From NCBI GenBank assembly GCA_011317545.1, contig WUJK01000006.1, positions 248,001 through 312,000 on the forward strand: DNA of 64,000 nt. Direction: 5' to 3'. Shown here piece after piece: positions 35,436 to 47,945 of the stretch. How positions within the stretch are numbered: position 1 is the first letter of the stretch; each line of letters starts with the position of its first letter. The notes below the pieces were generated by a model, which saw nothing but the letters and a program-made list of their open reading frames with translations, was not told the DNA's origin and made no database searches. The DNA is from Coniella vitis (taxonomy: Eukaryota > Ascomycota > Sordariomycetes > Diaporthales > Schizoparmaceae). Both the position numbers and the translations under genes were made by a program.

Positions 35436-36861
35436 GGGAACAAGATTGTCTGCGTGTGCAGTGTACATATTTTATTAGTCTGTGGGGTTAGTCTTCCGAT
35501 GGCCACGCGGGTGGATGGGCAAGGCCAGGCTATGGTCGACAGCCTTGGAAACTGGGAAAAGAGTCAAAACAAGGGGTCGGTACTAGGCGTATGGTTATAG
35601 ACAGCATTGCGAACCATGATGGACACCAGACACCTCTCTCATCTTTGTCTTGCGACTCGTTATGCGAACATTTGCGCTGCTGCCTGCCCTGATGCGAACG
35701 CTTGAAGTGGCACACATGTACTTTGTCAGCACTATACATAGTTCACTATATAGCACAGGGCCAGCCGGGTCAGCCGGGTTTTGCAGCGCCACGGGCGCTG
35801 AAACAAACCGAGGCCCGGGAAAGATGGACGCTAGACTTGTTGATCTGGCGCTACTATGGTATCTACTGGCCAGGATTGCCCACTGATAGGAGGATCTGCT
35901 ACGGTGCAACCCGCTGTCGATAGTGTGGGATTGGATTTGATTCCACCCCCCACACGTGGCTGGCTTGCAGCAGTTGCGACGTGTGCACGTCATCAACTTT
36001 GTGACCTGCGCGTCTGCTATGTAAATAGAAGTACTGCGAATGTGTGCCTGTTTGTCTAATGTTATCATTATTTTTTTAAGTTCTGCTTTTTTCTTAAGAA
36101 AAATATATTCCAATTTACGCGGGCTGTACAAAGTAAAACTGGCACTTGATGCTCTGCTATAACAGACAATAGCGCGGCACTATGGATCACTATAGGTGTT
36201 TAGGCGCCCGTTCCAGAGTACAACAAATAAGAACGCATGCACCAAAGGCTTCGCTGGCAGTTCCAGGCCTAAAAGCAGCCCAGTGATCAGAGGTGCTCCA
36301 GCCCCACACGGCGGAATGGAATGGAGGGGGGCGCCTTATCAAGCAGATTTGGTATGCCCCGGTCTTGAGTAGATTTCATGTACAATGGCGTCGACCCGCT
36401 GACGAAACCACCCTCCCTTTGCGTGTTTCGTTCTCCTCCTCATTGCTCTGCCAACAAAAAGCAAGCACCTTGCCATTCCGTTCTTGTCGCTGTTGTTGCA
36501 GGTGTCTGTGTTTTTTGTTGACTTCAAGTTGTCGCCGGTCTTTGTTGTCTGCGGCCTTCTCGAGCTGGGCACAACCCGCCCGTCTGTCGCCTTGCAGCAC
36601 TTTGTCATTGCCATTCTACCGAGACATGTTGGCGTGTATCGTTGCCTCAGCCAGCCCTTGCGAGTGAATCTCCCGGGTTCTGACTGACACAAATTTGCGG
36701 CCGCTTTGCAATTTGCATTCCATTGTGCGCCTTGGGCGACTTTGCTCTCGATACCCAAAGACGAACTCCAAGATTGCTGTGTTCACCTATCGTTAAGCAT
36801 CCAGCCCCAGGCTTGTCCACGCTGATTATCGGGGCTGATTGTACCCGGGCATCTTCAAACT
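35436..36861. other. Intergenic region between ferrochelatase and MFS genes
   Basis: About 1.4 kb with no gene I can support. It has one palindromic word near 35735 (ACTATACATAGT) and an AT-rich stretch at 36060-36110. Pyrimidine-rich sequence at 36390-36680 probably belongs to the MFS promoter and leader. Confidence 0.5.
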
Positions 36862-39013
36862 ATGGCACCTCGAGGGAAACAAGTAGAGGACAGCCTCACC
36901 TCTCCCTCCCCTTCCTCATTCCGGCAAAGCGAGTTCGAGACGGCAGCCATGGCCGACGAGACAACGCGTCTGCTGGGTCCTGGCGGCCAGCGTGAGCACA
37001 GGCAAACCTCTGCAACATCCGAGTCCTCGTCAACGTCTGCATCAGACACCTGGGCTGGTCACAAGGAGTTTGAGCATCTGCCGTGGCTATATAGGCCTTC
37101 TGTACGTTCCATCAGGGTCAATTAATGGACTGGCCACTGCCATTTCCGATTTTGTGGCTATTCGCCCTACTGTTCTTCGACCGATATGCTGACGAGAAAT
37201 TCGGCACTAATAAGGTGTACTGGCTGCTTCCGCCGTACGCTCTCTTCACTCTGGCTTTCGGTGGTTCCATTGTGCCAAAGCTGAACCTGTGAGTGTGTCG
37301 ATGCCCGCGGAGTGAGCAGGAAGGCAGTTTTGACAGGAATATCGAACTGATACATTGCGTGCCTATGCACGAACTTACACAAACAGCATCGTTGATTTGC
37401 TATGCCAACGCTACTTTGCTGATAAGACGGTGGCTGATGGGCAGCCAACCGTTGCGCCTGTCTTGCTGGGCCACGACAACCCCCAATGCAGGATTCCGGC
37501 CGTGCAGCAGAACGTCGCCGAGTTCATGCTTGTGCTCAATGTTATTGTCGGCGTCCTGAGTGCCTACAGCGCCCCCAAGATGGGTTCTTTGTCGGATCGC
37601 TACGGTCGCAAGAAACTATTAGCTCTGGCCTCACTTGGAGGTGTAGTATCCGAAATCGTCACCATCCTCGCTGCCAAGTTTCCAGATGTCATTCACTACA
37701 GATGGCTGCTACTGGGCTATGTCTTTGATGGATTGAGTGGCTCCTTCACTGCTGGCTCAGTCCTGGCCCATTCTTACACCAGCGACTGCACGCCTCCTTC
37801 AAAGCGAGGCGTGGCTATTGGCTACCTGCACTCCTGCCTTTTCACGGGTCTTGCCTTTGGCCCTCTTCTTGCGGGCTACTTTGTGGAATGGACTGGGTCG
37901 CTCTTGTCCATCTTCTATGTCACACTCGGCTGCCATATTCTCTTCATTATCAGCGTTGGATTCATCATTCCCGAGTCCGTCTCTCAACGCCGCCAACTTC
38001 TAGCTCGCGAAAAGCACGCCATGGATATCAAGAAGCGTGACCGACGCGCCCAGGAATGGGCTTCCGACTTCCTCGCCTCTGCTTCGGTCCGCTCCAGCTG
38101 GCTCTGGTCCTTTGTGGCAACGCCCAGGCGAGCAGACCAGCTTGCGTATATCCGCTCATCTAACCCATTTGGTCCGCTCAAGGTATTACTGCCCAAGGGC
38201 CCGGAAAACTCGCGTGTGCGCCGCAATCTTTTGCTGCTGGCCATAACGGACATGGTCCTCCTAGGCGCTGCGATGAGCTCTGGCCAGGTGACACTATTAT
38301 ACAGCGAGTACATATTCGGGTGGGGCAACTTGGAGACGTCGCGTTTCATTTCTCTCATTTCGATGATGCGTGTGCTGACCCTGCTTGTCATCTACCCCGT
38401 CATCAACTATGTCTTCCGCATCCGCCCGGCACAGCGCCGCAGGCGCTCATCTGGTTCTATTGCCGAGCGGAACGTGGGCGCTGATGACTTGGACGTGTGG
38501 GTTCTGCGGTTTGCCATTGCCTCAGACGTTCTTGGCCTTGCTGGATACATATTTGCGCGCACAGAAGCTCTGTTCATCCTGAGCGGGCTTGTCACTGCCT
38601 TTGGAGGCATGGGCTCGGCTACCATTCAGAGTATGCTCTCCAAGCACGTGCCGGCTGAGCGGACAGGGTCTCTGCTCGGCGCCATTGGCCTGTTACATGC
38701 GCTTTCCCGGATCGTGGCGCCGATCTTGTTCAATGGTATCTATGCCGCAACTGTCCGATCGTTTCCTCAGGCCGTATTTGTCGCTCTTACGGCAATTTTT
38801 GTTGTTATTCTGCTCTTGTCCACCCTGGTGCGGCCTCATGGTATGTTTTTATTTTGGTCTTGTCGTTCATTGATGTGCAGCGCTTGCTAATAGGTCATAC
38901 CCCCTCCACTAGTCTACCTCAAGGAAGGTTCTGAACACGAAAACGAACCACCAACGTCGCAATCTGACTATCATCGCGCCGAGGTATTATCTGACGATGA
39001 AGTTATTCCGTAA
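36862..39013 (+). CDS. Major facilitator superfamily transporter
   Basis: Polytopic membrane transporter of 622 aa. Exons are 36862-37101, 37215-37288, 37387-38840 and 38913-39013, all joining in phase. A hydrophilic N-terminal region of about 75 residues includes the acidic ETTRLLG motif, often seen in fungal transporters and possibly a sorting signal. The first helix (YALFTLAFGGSIVPKLN) and the MFS motif A in loop 2-3 (GSLSDRYGRKKLL) are clear. The layout resembles TetA/DHA1-type proton antiporters, with a central cytoplasmic loop around 38000-38200. The tail ends EVLSDDEVIP. The substrate cannot be predicted. The short second exon (74 nt) and the last intron (38841-38912) are inferred from splice signals and phase. 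Confidence 0.85.
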
Positions 39014-39989
39014 TACGGTCGACGCACGTCTGAATATCGTGTGTCGCGTGTTGATATGTCGACATTGAACGAGTACCTTTTTGTTTCCATTTCTCTGGGA
39101 TTTCGAACTCAATTTCTTTGCTTTATATCCCTTGTATACTATACCACATAACAAGCATGCACCCTGTATACGGGTCATATGGTTCTAACCGACGAATAGA
39201 AGTAAAGAAAATGGCGTACTTATTGGCTAATAAGCTGGAGATTCAGAAGTACGCTGCTCTTTAGAGTTCATCATTTGTATTGCACTGTTACACACGTTCT
39301 CATCCGGGACACATGATACCACTGGGCTTTGGGTTTCTCGCATGATGTGGAAATTGGAAACAACTTGTGCGTATGAGTTGGGCGATTCTTCTCTACAATT
39401 ACTGGACTCAAATATCGAGCTTCTATTATGTATAAGAGGGACTCGATGCCTAGGTGATACCGACCATGTTTTTTTGAGGGGAAGGGGGTTCCTTCCTCTC
39501 GCCTTTCAATTTCGGTGCTTTCATTTGTAAAATTTGATATGGGGAGATGAGCAGGATGCTTACTATATTGGCCGGTTGGAATCCTCTTCGAAGACGCTTA
39601 GCAACTAATAACAAACCTATGTACTTGGTAGTGGTTGAAGTTACAGCATCCCAACACCCCGCGTACGCAGGACCGCCCAAATATCCCATCCAACCAATCA
39701 GCTAAACGCATCTCGCCAAACCAGGGGCGGGGAGGCATTACAATAGCACCCACATGCCCATCGATGTCATCAAAACGCCCGCCCACACATGCAGACGGGC
39801 CGCTGTCCCCCATTTACTTTCTACACATCCAAAGATCGAAACTCAACGAAAAACCACCCCACGCACCGCGCCACGCACCCCCCATCGCACTTCTGGACTT
39901 GCTTATTAATAAAGGCCACTCACTAACGGGGGGGCTTGTATTTTTTTTTTATTTATCTAGTATCACTTCATTGATACAACTTTTGTACT
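39014..39989. other. Intergenic region before the HIT-domain gene
   Basis: About 980 bp holding the MFS 3' flank and the HIT gene promoter. A T-run at 39940-39950 is the only simple tract. No gene is seen. Confidence 0.5.
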
Positions 39990-41453
39990 ATGCTTAGACG
40001 TCTTATTCATCACTCTACACACTCGCACTATCATCCCGTCTCTTTTCGTCGACCACAAGCTTGTTGTACAACGGTACGGTTCTCTACTGCGACTACGACA
40101 ACAACAGCAACAACAGCAACAACAGCAACAACAGCAACAACAAAAAGTAGGGTAATAATACCAGGAATAAGAAGAGCAGCTTCAGCATCGTCACGACCAC
40201 TCTACCTTATTATGAACCAAGTGCCGCTAAGAATGTCCAGCACCAACAGTACCGGCAATGCCAACCGAAACAAGCATGAACAAGGACAAGCACAAGCACA
40301 AGCACAAGGACAGGAGAGAAAAGAGAAGAAGAAGATCATGTTTGGGCCGTTTGAGGTGACATCGCAGGTATGTATATATAAGTACACCTGTGAGACCTGA
40401 TACCTCATATTTTCTTTTTTTCCTTCAGATCTTGTCATATGCATGAGTATCACATGCTTCTCAGCCCTCTCGCTGCTTCATCACTCATACCTGTCTCAAG
40501 CTGTATACACAATACGCTCGTCTTTCCTTTCTCTTGCAAGCACACATATACGTGCCTGCATATGCCCTGAAGTACTCACACACTGATTTATTCACACTAC
40601 ATTTATTTTTCTTTTCTGGCCCATCCTGAGCTTGACAAGTTTGAGAGCTTCAAGGTTGCAGTCAATGATAGCAAATCATAAACCAATCCAAATTAGACTA
40701 TACACCAACAAGATGCACTTATATGTGTCATGATACATGTCCCCAGCACAAACTTATTTCATGTACTCAAAAGGAAACAACCCCTAAACCCCACGGTGCC
40801 AAGAGAAAGAACCCCCCCCCCAAAGAAAAAACTTCCTTTAATATACACATGCATATAAACCAGTTCGATTTCTTCTCTCACACGCTTTCTTCTTCGCCCA
40901 GGTCTTTCTCACAACGCCTCATTCCTTTGCGCTCGTCAACCTCAAGCCTCTCCTACCAGGCCACGTCCTCGTCTGTCCCCTCAAGCCGCACCGCCGCCTA
41001 ACGGAGCTCTCGAGCCCCGAAGTGACGGACCTCTTCAGTACCGTCCAGCGTGTGCAGCGAATGCTCGTACGGCATTACTTTAAGGAATCCTCCCCGGTCT
41101 CCGCCGTGCCTTCTGGTGGTTCCTTCAATATTGCGCTGCAAGACGGACCCGAGGCAGGCCAGACCGTGGCGCACGTGCATGTGCATGTGATTCCGCGTAT
41201 AGCCAACGTGAGTTCTAAACCAGACGACGGCACCGAAGGCGACGAGCTGTATGAGAAGATGGCCGGTGAGGAAGGCAATGTTGGAGGCGCCCTGTGGGAC
41301 CGCCAAGTAGGATCAGGAAGACCACAGGCTGGCGGCAAATTCGATAGAATCGAAGACAGTGCGCGAAAAGCAAGGTCCATGGAGGAGATGGAGGCCGAAG
41401 CCGAGGTCTTTAGAAAAGTGCTAAGGGAGCTGGGGCCAGAGGAAGGAATGTGA
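39990..41453 (+). CDS. HNT2: Fhit/HNT2-type diadenosine polyphosphate hydrolase
   Basis: HIT-superfamily nucleotide hydrolase that cleaves ApppA-type dinucleotides to AMP and a nucleoside phosphate. Exons 39990-40367 and 40902-41453 give 309 aa. The conserved core starts at FGPFEVTSQVFLTT and continues through ALVNLKPLLPGHVLVCP, NIALQDGPEAGQTVAH and the histidine triad HVHVHVIPR (His217, 219 and 221). The 534-nt intron is far longer than others in the window. About 115 residues precede the core. They begin MLRRLIHHSTHSH, rich in basic residues and Ser/Thr like a mitochondrial presequence. They include Thr/Ala repeats from an ACAGCA array and Gln/Ala repeats. Translation from Met75 or Met82 would give a shorter, possibly cytosolic form. 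Confidence 0.85.
40092..40145 (+). repeat. ACAACAGCA-type repeat in coding sequence
   Basis: Tandem ACA/GCA triplets encode a Thr/Ala-rich stretch in the N-terminal extension of the HIT protein. A second repeat with CAAGCA units (about 40284-40310) encodes alternating Gln and Ala. Confidence 0.8.
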
Positions 41454-41749
41454 GGTGCGAGGGCAGGGCACGGGGCGGTCCTTGGCTTTTGAAGCCATTA
41501 GTCGCTGCTGCGGCCTGTTTGTGACGCCCAGGCTCTCTGGGCCTAAGGTTGGGGGAAGCTGAGGTGGAAGTGGTGATTCTGAGCCTCAAGCACAGTATCG
41601 TGCGTCTTCGTGCGTTCCTGCGCAAGCTAGAGAATGTCTCATTGTCTTGCCTTTTCTTCGACAGGCACAGAGAGTGCAAGATCGAGTTGTGATATCAACT
41701 CGAGAATTGTACTTTTGGATCGCGGAGCCGAATATGCCAATTGAATTCA

Positions 41750-44514
41750 TCACTCCATCTCGGGAACCATGTCCAGGTTTGTCATTGAGCTGCCAAAGTC
41801 CCATGCGTCTCCAAAGTCGAGATCCGGACTTTGCAGGCCCCGAAACAGAAACATATCTCCGCCAGCCAACATACGAGTTGCAGCATCATGACTGGTATGA
41901 CTAATAGGAAGAGGACCCGCGCTAGAGCCCGCATTGGAGACTGTGCCAGAGCCCCATGTCTCAAAAGTTTGTTGCCAGTTGACGCCATCTTTTAGGAACC
42001 AATCCTTGCCATCAAAAATATAGGAGGCGGCGGTATTGGGCGTATTCTGGCGAGAGGAAATGGATGCCGGATCGCTGGTTGTCGATATTGGTACTGGGAC
42101 AGGGCCTTGGTAGTATCGTGGCATAATAGGCTGGCTAATTCCTCTCATGGCCCACGGGCTGGTGGGAGAAAACGGGTTGGCTGTGCTATTCAAACTGGTC
42201 GCCGTGCTGGTCGGTATCGTCAACGGGGACATGCTGACGGGAGCCATCGCGCCCATGGTTGTTGGCAAGTAGCCAGGTGCCATTGAGGTTTGCAGTTCTT
42301 GACTTAAATCAACAATCCTTGGTTGATTGACACTGCTTATAGAGGGGCTGTTGTCCGGATTTCTCTTTTGTGACGGAGAGATAGGAGTAAACGCTGGCGG
42401 CGAGGGAGTGTAGGAGGGCTGTCTGACTGAGACGGGTGAGGGAACATCAGCAGGTACCAGGAGTCCGTATTTTCCATCGGTCCGCTCGAGTACGGCCGAG
42501 GCCTGCTCTGGAAGTTCGCAATTCCACTTTCTTGCCAATACGCTAATAATGCTAAGTGTGCGCCGAGCTCCCAGCCAGTCCTCAGCAATTTCCTCAAGAT
42601 GTTTGACGCCCCGTATGATGTCACGCTTGGCTGTCTTCTCTGGCAAGTTTAGAAGATGGATGATACACGCTGAGTGCAGCATGTACACAGCAATATTGCA
42701 AATCGGCCGCAGGTTATATAATTTCTGGTAAAGCCTCATCAGTTTGGAGATGAAGCCAGCGTTGGCTGTGCAGATACGCCGCGGTGACACATGAGGGGGC
42801 AGCGGCGAATTGGCCGGGCTATATTTGAGGAAGGGTCGAAAGAGATGGATGTATTGTAAATGGTAAAACATACTGTAGCATCATGTTAGTGTTGGGGATT
42901 GGTCGTAATTTGGGTAACCAAGTCTGCCTGTACTTACTGCATGAGAATGACATTCGGAAGCTGGCCTTCCTTTGGCTCCAATTCCGCAGGCAGTTCTTTG
43001 CGCCAATTCTCGAGTTGTCTGTGCAGCTCACTGAGCTTCTTCAACTCAACCGACCTGCCACTTGACCTGCCGATGTGCTTTGGATGATAGAAAAATAGCA
43101 GTAGCTCGCTGCTAATCTCGCAAAGTTTAAGGAGTTGGAGGCCAATGGCTCGGGTGCGCGCGGGCTGTCGTGCAGAATGGTCGAAGCCATTGTCCGAGTA
43201 TGGAGCCCACATATCGCCATCCTCTTCGGGAAACACGTCGTATTTGGAGACGTTGTACGCAGTTTTTGGCAGCTGCGGCAGACGTCCTAAATAGTTAGAC
43301 CAGGTCTTGTCAAAGAGGAAACAGCCCCAAAAAGTGACTTTCCTAGCATCGATCTCGTCTTCGCTCATGCGATCCCTGTCGCCAGTGACAAGATCAGACT
43401 CGAGATTGAGGCCGACGTCTTGGGCCATGCGAAAGCTCATGCCACTGTAGACCCACCCTCTCGCCTCCCGGCCACAGCCCGCCTCACGAACAGACATGAG
43501 GGCGAGTGCCTGAATAGTGGTCAGGGAGGGCAACGTGTACTCATCATTGTCCAAAACCAACCTCTTGGCTTCTGCAAAGAAGTGATCACCTTTTGTGCGA
43601 GACTCGCCCGGAACGGCGCAGGCTCCAGGCCAGTCTGTGAAATGACAGCCGAGAGCCAGCATCGCATTGACCAAAAGTGAGGAACAATAAACAGGCACTT
43701 TGGGCGTGGTTGCCGGTCTGCCTTTGAGAAAATCCTGCCAAAACAGCTTCTTGGAAATTGTGACAAAGTAAGGATAGTGCCAATTCCAATACATATTGAG
43801 AAGATGCACAATGAGTTGTCTGTCCTTGGTGACTTCCGTCCAGCTCGTAGTCGGGTCTTCATCTTGCAAAAGCTCTGTTGTGGCCGGCTCCATCGCCGCT
43901 TCGTTTTCGTCCCCTTGGAAGATGAGGTGCGAGGTGCCGCCAATATAGCGGACCATACCGTTGGTCATGCGCAGCTCGCCCATTTTCCTCGCCAGGTCCC
44001 TCTCGCCTTCCATAGGCTGCTCGGTCTGATCGCCTTCGACATGATGCTCATCCCCGTCTCCGTGAACGGCTAAGTCCTCCTTCAATATGGCCTGGGCAAC
44101 AGTGTCGAGGCTGTCACAAGTACGAATTCTCCTAACAATACCAGCAACCTCATCTTCAGGAGCATTGATGATGGCGTCAATGAGGATTTGGAGGGTGTGG
44201 TCCTTGGCCTTGGTGCTGTCGTTCTTTTCGCGGTAGACGCCCTTGCGACGATGGTCCGAGTTTGGGTCATAGATGCATTCAGTATTATAGACGGACTTGC
44301 ACGCCGCGCAACTGGGAAGTGCGCCGTCACATTTGGACTTTCTCTTCCGACAGGCGATACATGCAGTGCTGACGCAGCGACGCTTCTGGTTGGCAGGATC
44401 GCCCCGGCTCCTTGACTTTTTCCTTGCCAGAGGCCGCGGGCCTGGAGAGGAAGCGGAGGAGAGATCGCCGTGTTCCTGAAGCCGTGGCGCTGATTGAGGA
44501 GGTGCTGGATCCAT
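41750..44514 (-). CDS. NirA/NIT-4-like Zn2Cys6 transcription factor with MHR domain
   Basis: Nuclear regulator of 899 aa. Minus-strand exons are 44514-42938 and 42872-41750. The N-terminal zinc cluster has cysteines 52, 55, 62, 69, 72 and 80, within CIACRKRKSKC and SCAACKSV. The following DPNSDHRRKGVYREKNDS segment resembles NirA/NIT-4 nitrate regulators. A fungal-specific transcription factor (MHR) domain spans about 275-650, with ALGCHFTDWPGA, SVREAGCGREARGWVYSGM and WGCFLFDKTWSNYLGRLPQLP. The C-terminal 200 residues are Pro/Ser/Thr-rich and end acidic, like an activation region. The ATG at 44514 is the first in frame; the open frame upstream lacks ATG except a non-standard start. Similarity to NirA is from recall of the motifs, so a paralogue with another role is possible. 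Confidence 0.82.
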
Positions 44515-45361
44515 GTTTCTCCCAGAGACGGAACCGAGACGAGGGCTTGAGCAATGTGAAGTAGCGGAAGCGGAGCGTGTTGGCCAATCGCAGTAGGGCG
44601 CAGAGGCAGGCCCGCGGAGAAGCACGACCCAGGCGAACGAGTAATGATGGCCCCGGGCCGGACGGACAGGTTGTTGGTTGATGGCACGTAGCCCCTGAGG
44701 GAAAGGACTCAAAGGACTATGTATATACTGTGTATAAATATGGTGCCAGGGGGGAATAGAAGTAGTCTCTGGCGCTTGTCACTTTGTGAATTCAGGAAGC
44801 ACACGACGGCAGCTGCATGGTGCGAGCCGAGAGGCCGTTCTTCAACTCCAATGCGCCAGATTTCGACCGCTCGAAAGCTTCCTGGAAACGAAGGGTACGC
44901 TTTGACGTCCAGCTGGTCTTTTGGATCCTACCAGGCAGTGGTGAGAACAGAACTTAGTTGGAGAGGTGGAGGCCGAAGCCGAGGCCGAACGGAAAATGTG
45001 CACATGTGGGTAGCGCTTGGGTCCGGAGGGAGTTGAGATGCGGCGGTCCAGAAAGCAGCATCAGGTTGCGAAGACAGCCCTTTAGAAGAGAATGCTTTCA
45101 AAATATTGTCGTCGAAGCCGGGCACCGTGAAGTGTGTCGTTTGAGCTATTATCTGCTCACTGCTAATAAGCTTGGGGCAAGAGTAGGCATTTTGATGCAT
45201 TTGCCTCCCCGAGCTCTGGGCAAAAAGGTACTTGTGCCCGCCCCCAAGTCCGCAGCGGGCAACGTGTACCGCGCCCGGTGGACGTGCGGGAGAGTCGGTC
45301 CTAATGGCAAGAGCGGCGGAGGCCGAGCAGCTGGGCAACTGCCACGCTCAGCAAGCCGCTC

Positions 45362-45374
45362 GGGGTTAGGGTTG
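45362..45374. promoter_or_regulatory. Telobox-like GGGGTTAGGGTTG
   Basis: This short match to two telomere-type repeats lies in the divergent regulator/GH28 promoter. It may bind a Myb/Tbf1-like factor or be chance. Confidence 0.3.
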
Positions 45375-46013
45375 TGTCGAAAGCGTCGGAATGCCCTACC
45401 GGCGTTTTGTCTCGGAGTGCCAGTCCGCACAGTAGCAAAACAGCATTGGAACCATTCTCATATCTCAAGTTGTGGTGAGAGTGTTTTGTTAGAGTGACCA
45501 CTAGCAAACTTTTTCTTGAGAGATAAATGTTTGTTTCTCTCCGCTCTCCCTCAAGTCCCTTGGCTCATCTTTCTTTTTCCCTTGAATGAGGCGTGCGTAG
45601 TACGTAGGTGCCACCTAGGTGCAATAGTACAAGAGGTACCTAGGTATTCAGAGATGCAGGGGCGAGTAAGCAACGAAGCATCATGTGATGCCCCTAATAC
45701 GTCAAAAGTGCCATCACAAGGCTGGCCAGGCACCAGAAAACAACAAGGCGCGGCGAGAAGGCGTGTTCGGCAGCGACTGCACCGAAACCGCCCAGCACCG
45801 CTGCCAGCCCGCCTGGAGATGGCCCCAGGAACTTCCAGGGGCCCCCGCAGCGCTCCAACTCATCGCTTCCAATATGCCCTCTTGGGCCTTCTGCGTATTT
45901 TGCCTCCAATCAATGCTTCTTGCTCTCCTCGCAGCCCATTTGGCCATTATCCGCTCACATACCAGAATATGCACACTGACATACTACCATGGCACAACTC
46001 CAAAGTACCCAAT

Positions 46014-46021
46014 TATATAAA
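46014..46021 (+). promoter_or_regulatory. TATA box of the GH28 gene
   Basis: A canonical TATATAAA lies 96 bp before the GH28 start codon, a good distance for a fungal core promoter with a short leader. Confidence 0.6.
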
Positions 46022-46116
46022 TCTCCCGACGCGGCAGCCCTGAGGTGGTGGCGCAACCGAGGGTTTACGATGGACGACTCGCCCTCCATCGCTTGAATTT
46101 TGAAGACACCCTCGAA

Positions 46117-47945
46117 ATGGCCCCCCTCGTAGCAACCGTCACGAGTGTCCTGCTGGGCCTCACTGGCTTCGGCTCCGTCGTCTCTGCGAGTGCCAGCATG
46201 CCCATGCTGCCTCTACGCAGCCCAGCCAACGTCACCGGCCTGACTTGCAGTCTCAAGCCCCTCGGAAGTAACCAGGACGACGTCCCTCAGATCCTCGCTG
46301 CTTTCTCGCGCTGCAACAATGGCGGCACCGTTGTCTTTCCAGAGGGTGACACTTTCTACATTGCCTCCCGCCTCAACCCCGTTCTTCACGATGTCACAAT
46401 AGAATGGAGGGGCGAGTGGCTGTTTTCGGACAATCTGACCTACTGGCGCAACAACTCGTACCCAATTGCCTTCCAAAACCACCACGCCGGCTTTGTCCTC
46501 TCGGGCGAGCGCATCCACCTTAACGGCTACAATACGGGCAAGATCAATGGCTCAGGTAACACGTGGTACACCGCCGAGGCTGGCGACACTCAGCCGGGTC
46601 GGCCCATGCCCTTTGTCTGGTGGAACGTCTCGGATGTCCTGGTTGAGCATTGTTGGTTACCTATCCTGCAAATCCTGTGCTCGGTGTGATACACACACAC
46701 AGGGAAACTCAAGAAAAGTGCTTACTTTTATGGTTTTTAGTCACCATTACCCAGAGCCCACTGTGGACAATCAATATCATGAACGGCACAAACATGTGGT
46801 TCGACGATATATATGTCAACAACACCGCCCTAGACGCACCCTATGGCACCAATTGGGTCCAGAACACTGACGGCTTTGATACCATGGACGCGAATAACAT
46901 TAGGCTCACCAATTTTGTCTATCAGGGGTGAGCCTCCTGTGGAAACATGATTATTGCAAAACAGAAGAATTGTTTTGCTGATATTACGCACAGGGGAGAC
47001 GATGCTATTGCTATCAAGCCGCGCTCATACAATATTTACATCCAGAATGTAAGTTCTCGGAGACAGACTCCCCTTGTTTCCACGCCACCAGTATCTTTCC
47101 GTAGGCTGTCATATGGAGACTAACTTGGTGCCCACGTAGATCACAATCCATGGTGGCAACGGCGTCGCTATCGGCAGTCTGGGCCAGTACTTGGAGGACT
47201 CTTCTGTCCAAAACGTAGTGGTAAAGGATGCCAACATTATCACCTATAATGATGATATGGAAACAGGCGCATACATCAAGACGTGGGTTGGCGAGCTGGT
47301 GCCGCAAAGCAGCTACGAGAGCGACTATCTGCCACGCGGCGGGGGTTGGTACGTCATATAATTGTCCTCCTTCTATCCCTCTTTATTAAGCAAATACGGA
47401 CGAGACTGAAGGGAACGAAACCGCTTTACATCTATGCATTATTGTATAGCTGTAGTGCTGATAACGCTTGTTATGTATCAATAGGGGCGACGTCACAAAC
47501 ATACTCTTTGAGAACTTTTGGCTCCAAGGCCCCAACATTGGCATAGCAATCACCCAAGACAGCGGCGATAATGGTAAGTCGATCTGCTTATTTGTATTCA
47601 TTTCCTTATCAACACTTGCTTACCCTGTTCCAAAAACCCTTTCTTGCTTCGGCCTCCACACGGTTCCATTATTGACATTTACGAAAACCCCCCCCAAAAA
47701 TAGGCTCCTACAAGGCCACCTCCAACATGCTTGTCTCCAACGTCGCCTTTGTCAATTTCACGGGCTATGTCTCGTCGGCCAAAAACGTTTCTGCCAGCGT
47801 CTCGTGCTCCAACAGGCACCCGTGCTATAACATCGCTCTGACAAATATCAGCCTAGCCTTGACCAACGGGGGGGCCCCCGAACCGGCTGTCGGCTCCTGC
47901 TCGTACACGGCGACAAACGGTGTTACTGGCTTAGACGGGTGCTGA
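46117..47945 (+). CDS. Secreted GH28 family (polygalacturonase/rhamnogalacturonase-like) protein
   Basis: Pectin-degrading beta-helix hydrolase family member of 438 aa. Six exons join in phase: 46117-46651, 46741-46927, 46994-47048, 47140-47348, 47485-47573 and 47704-47945. A signal peptide covers residues 1 to about 24 and N-glycosylation sites are frequent. The catalytic aspartates fit GH28: Asp222 in NTDG and Asp243/Asp244 in GGDDAIAIK. The usual GHG motif is GNG here (Asn266 for His), and the usual RIK is YIK (Tyr304 for Arg, Lys306 kept). Such changes occur in exo-acting or rhamnogalacturonan-type GH28 subgroups, so activity may be retained on another substrate, or the protein may be weakly active. 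The first intron uses a GTTGGT donor, chosen because it restores EHFTITQSPLW in phase. Confidence 0.85.

Larger units (their letters stand above)
44515..46116. promoter_or_regulatory. Divergent promoter region of the regulator and GH28 genes
   Basis: This 1.6-kb gap lies between divergent start codons. A telobox-like GGTTAGGGTT word lies at 45362-45374, GGTACCTAGGTA-type palindromes at 45605-45650, and a TATATAAA box about 100 bp before the GH28 ATG. Frames in the gap look like chance. Confidence 0.5.
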
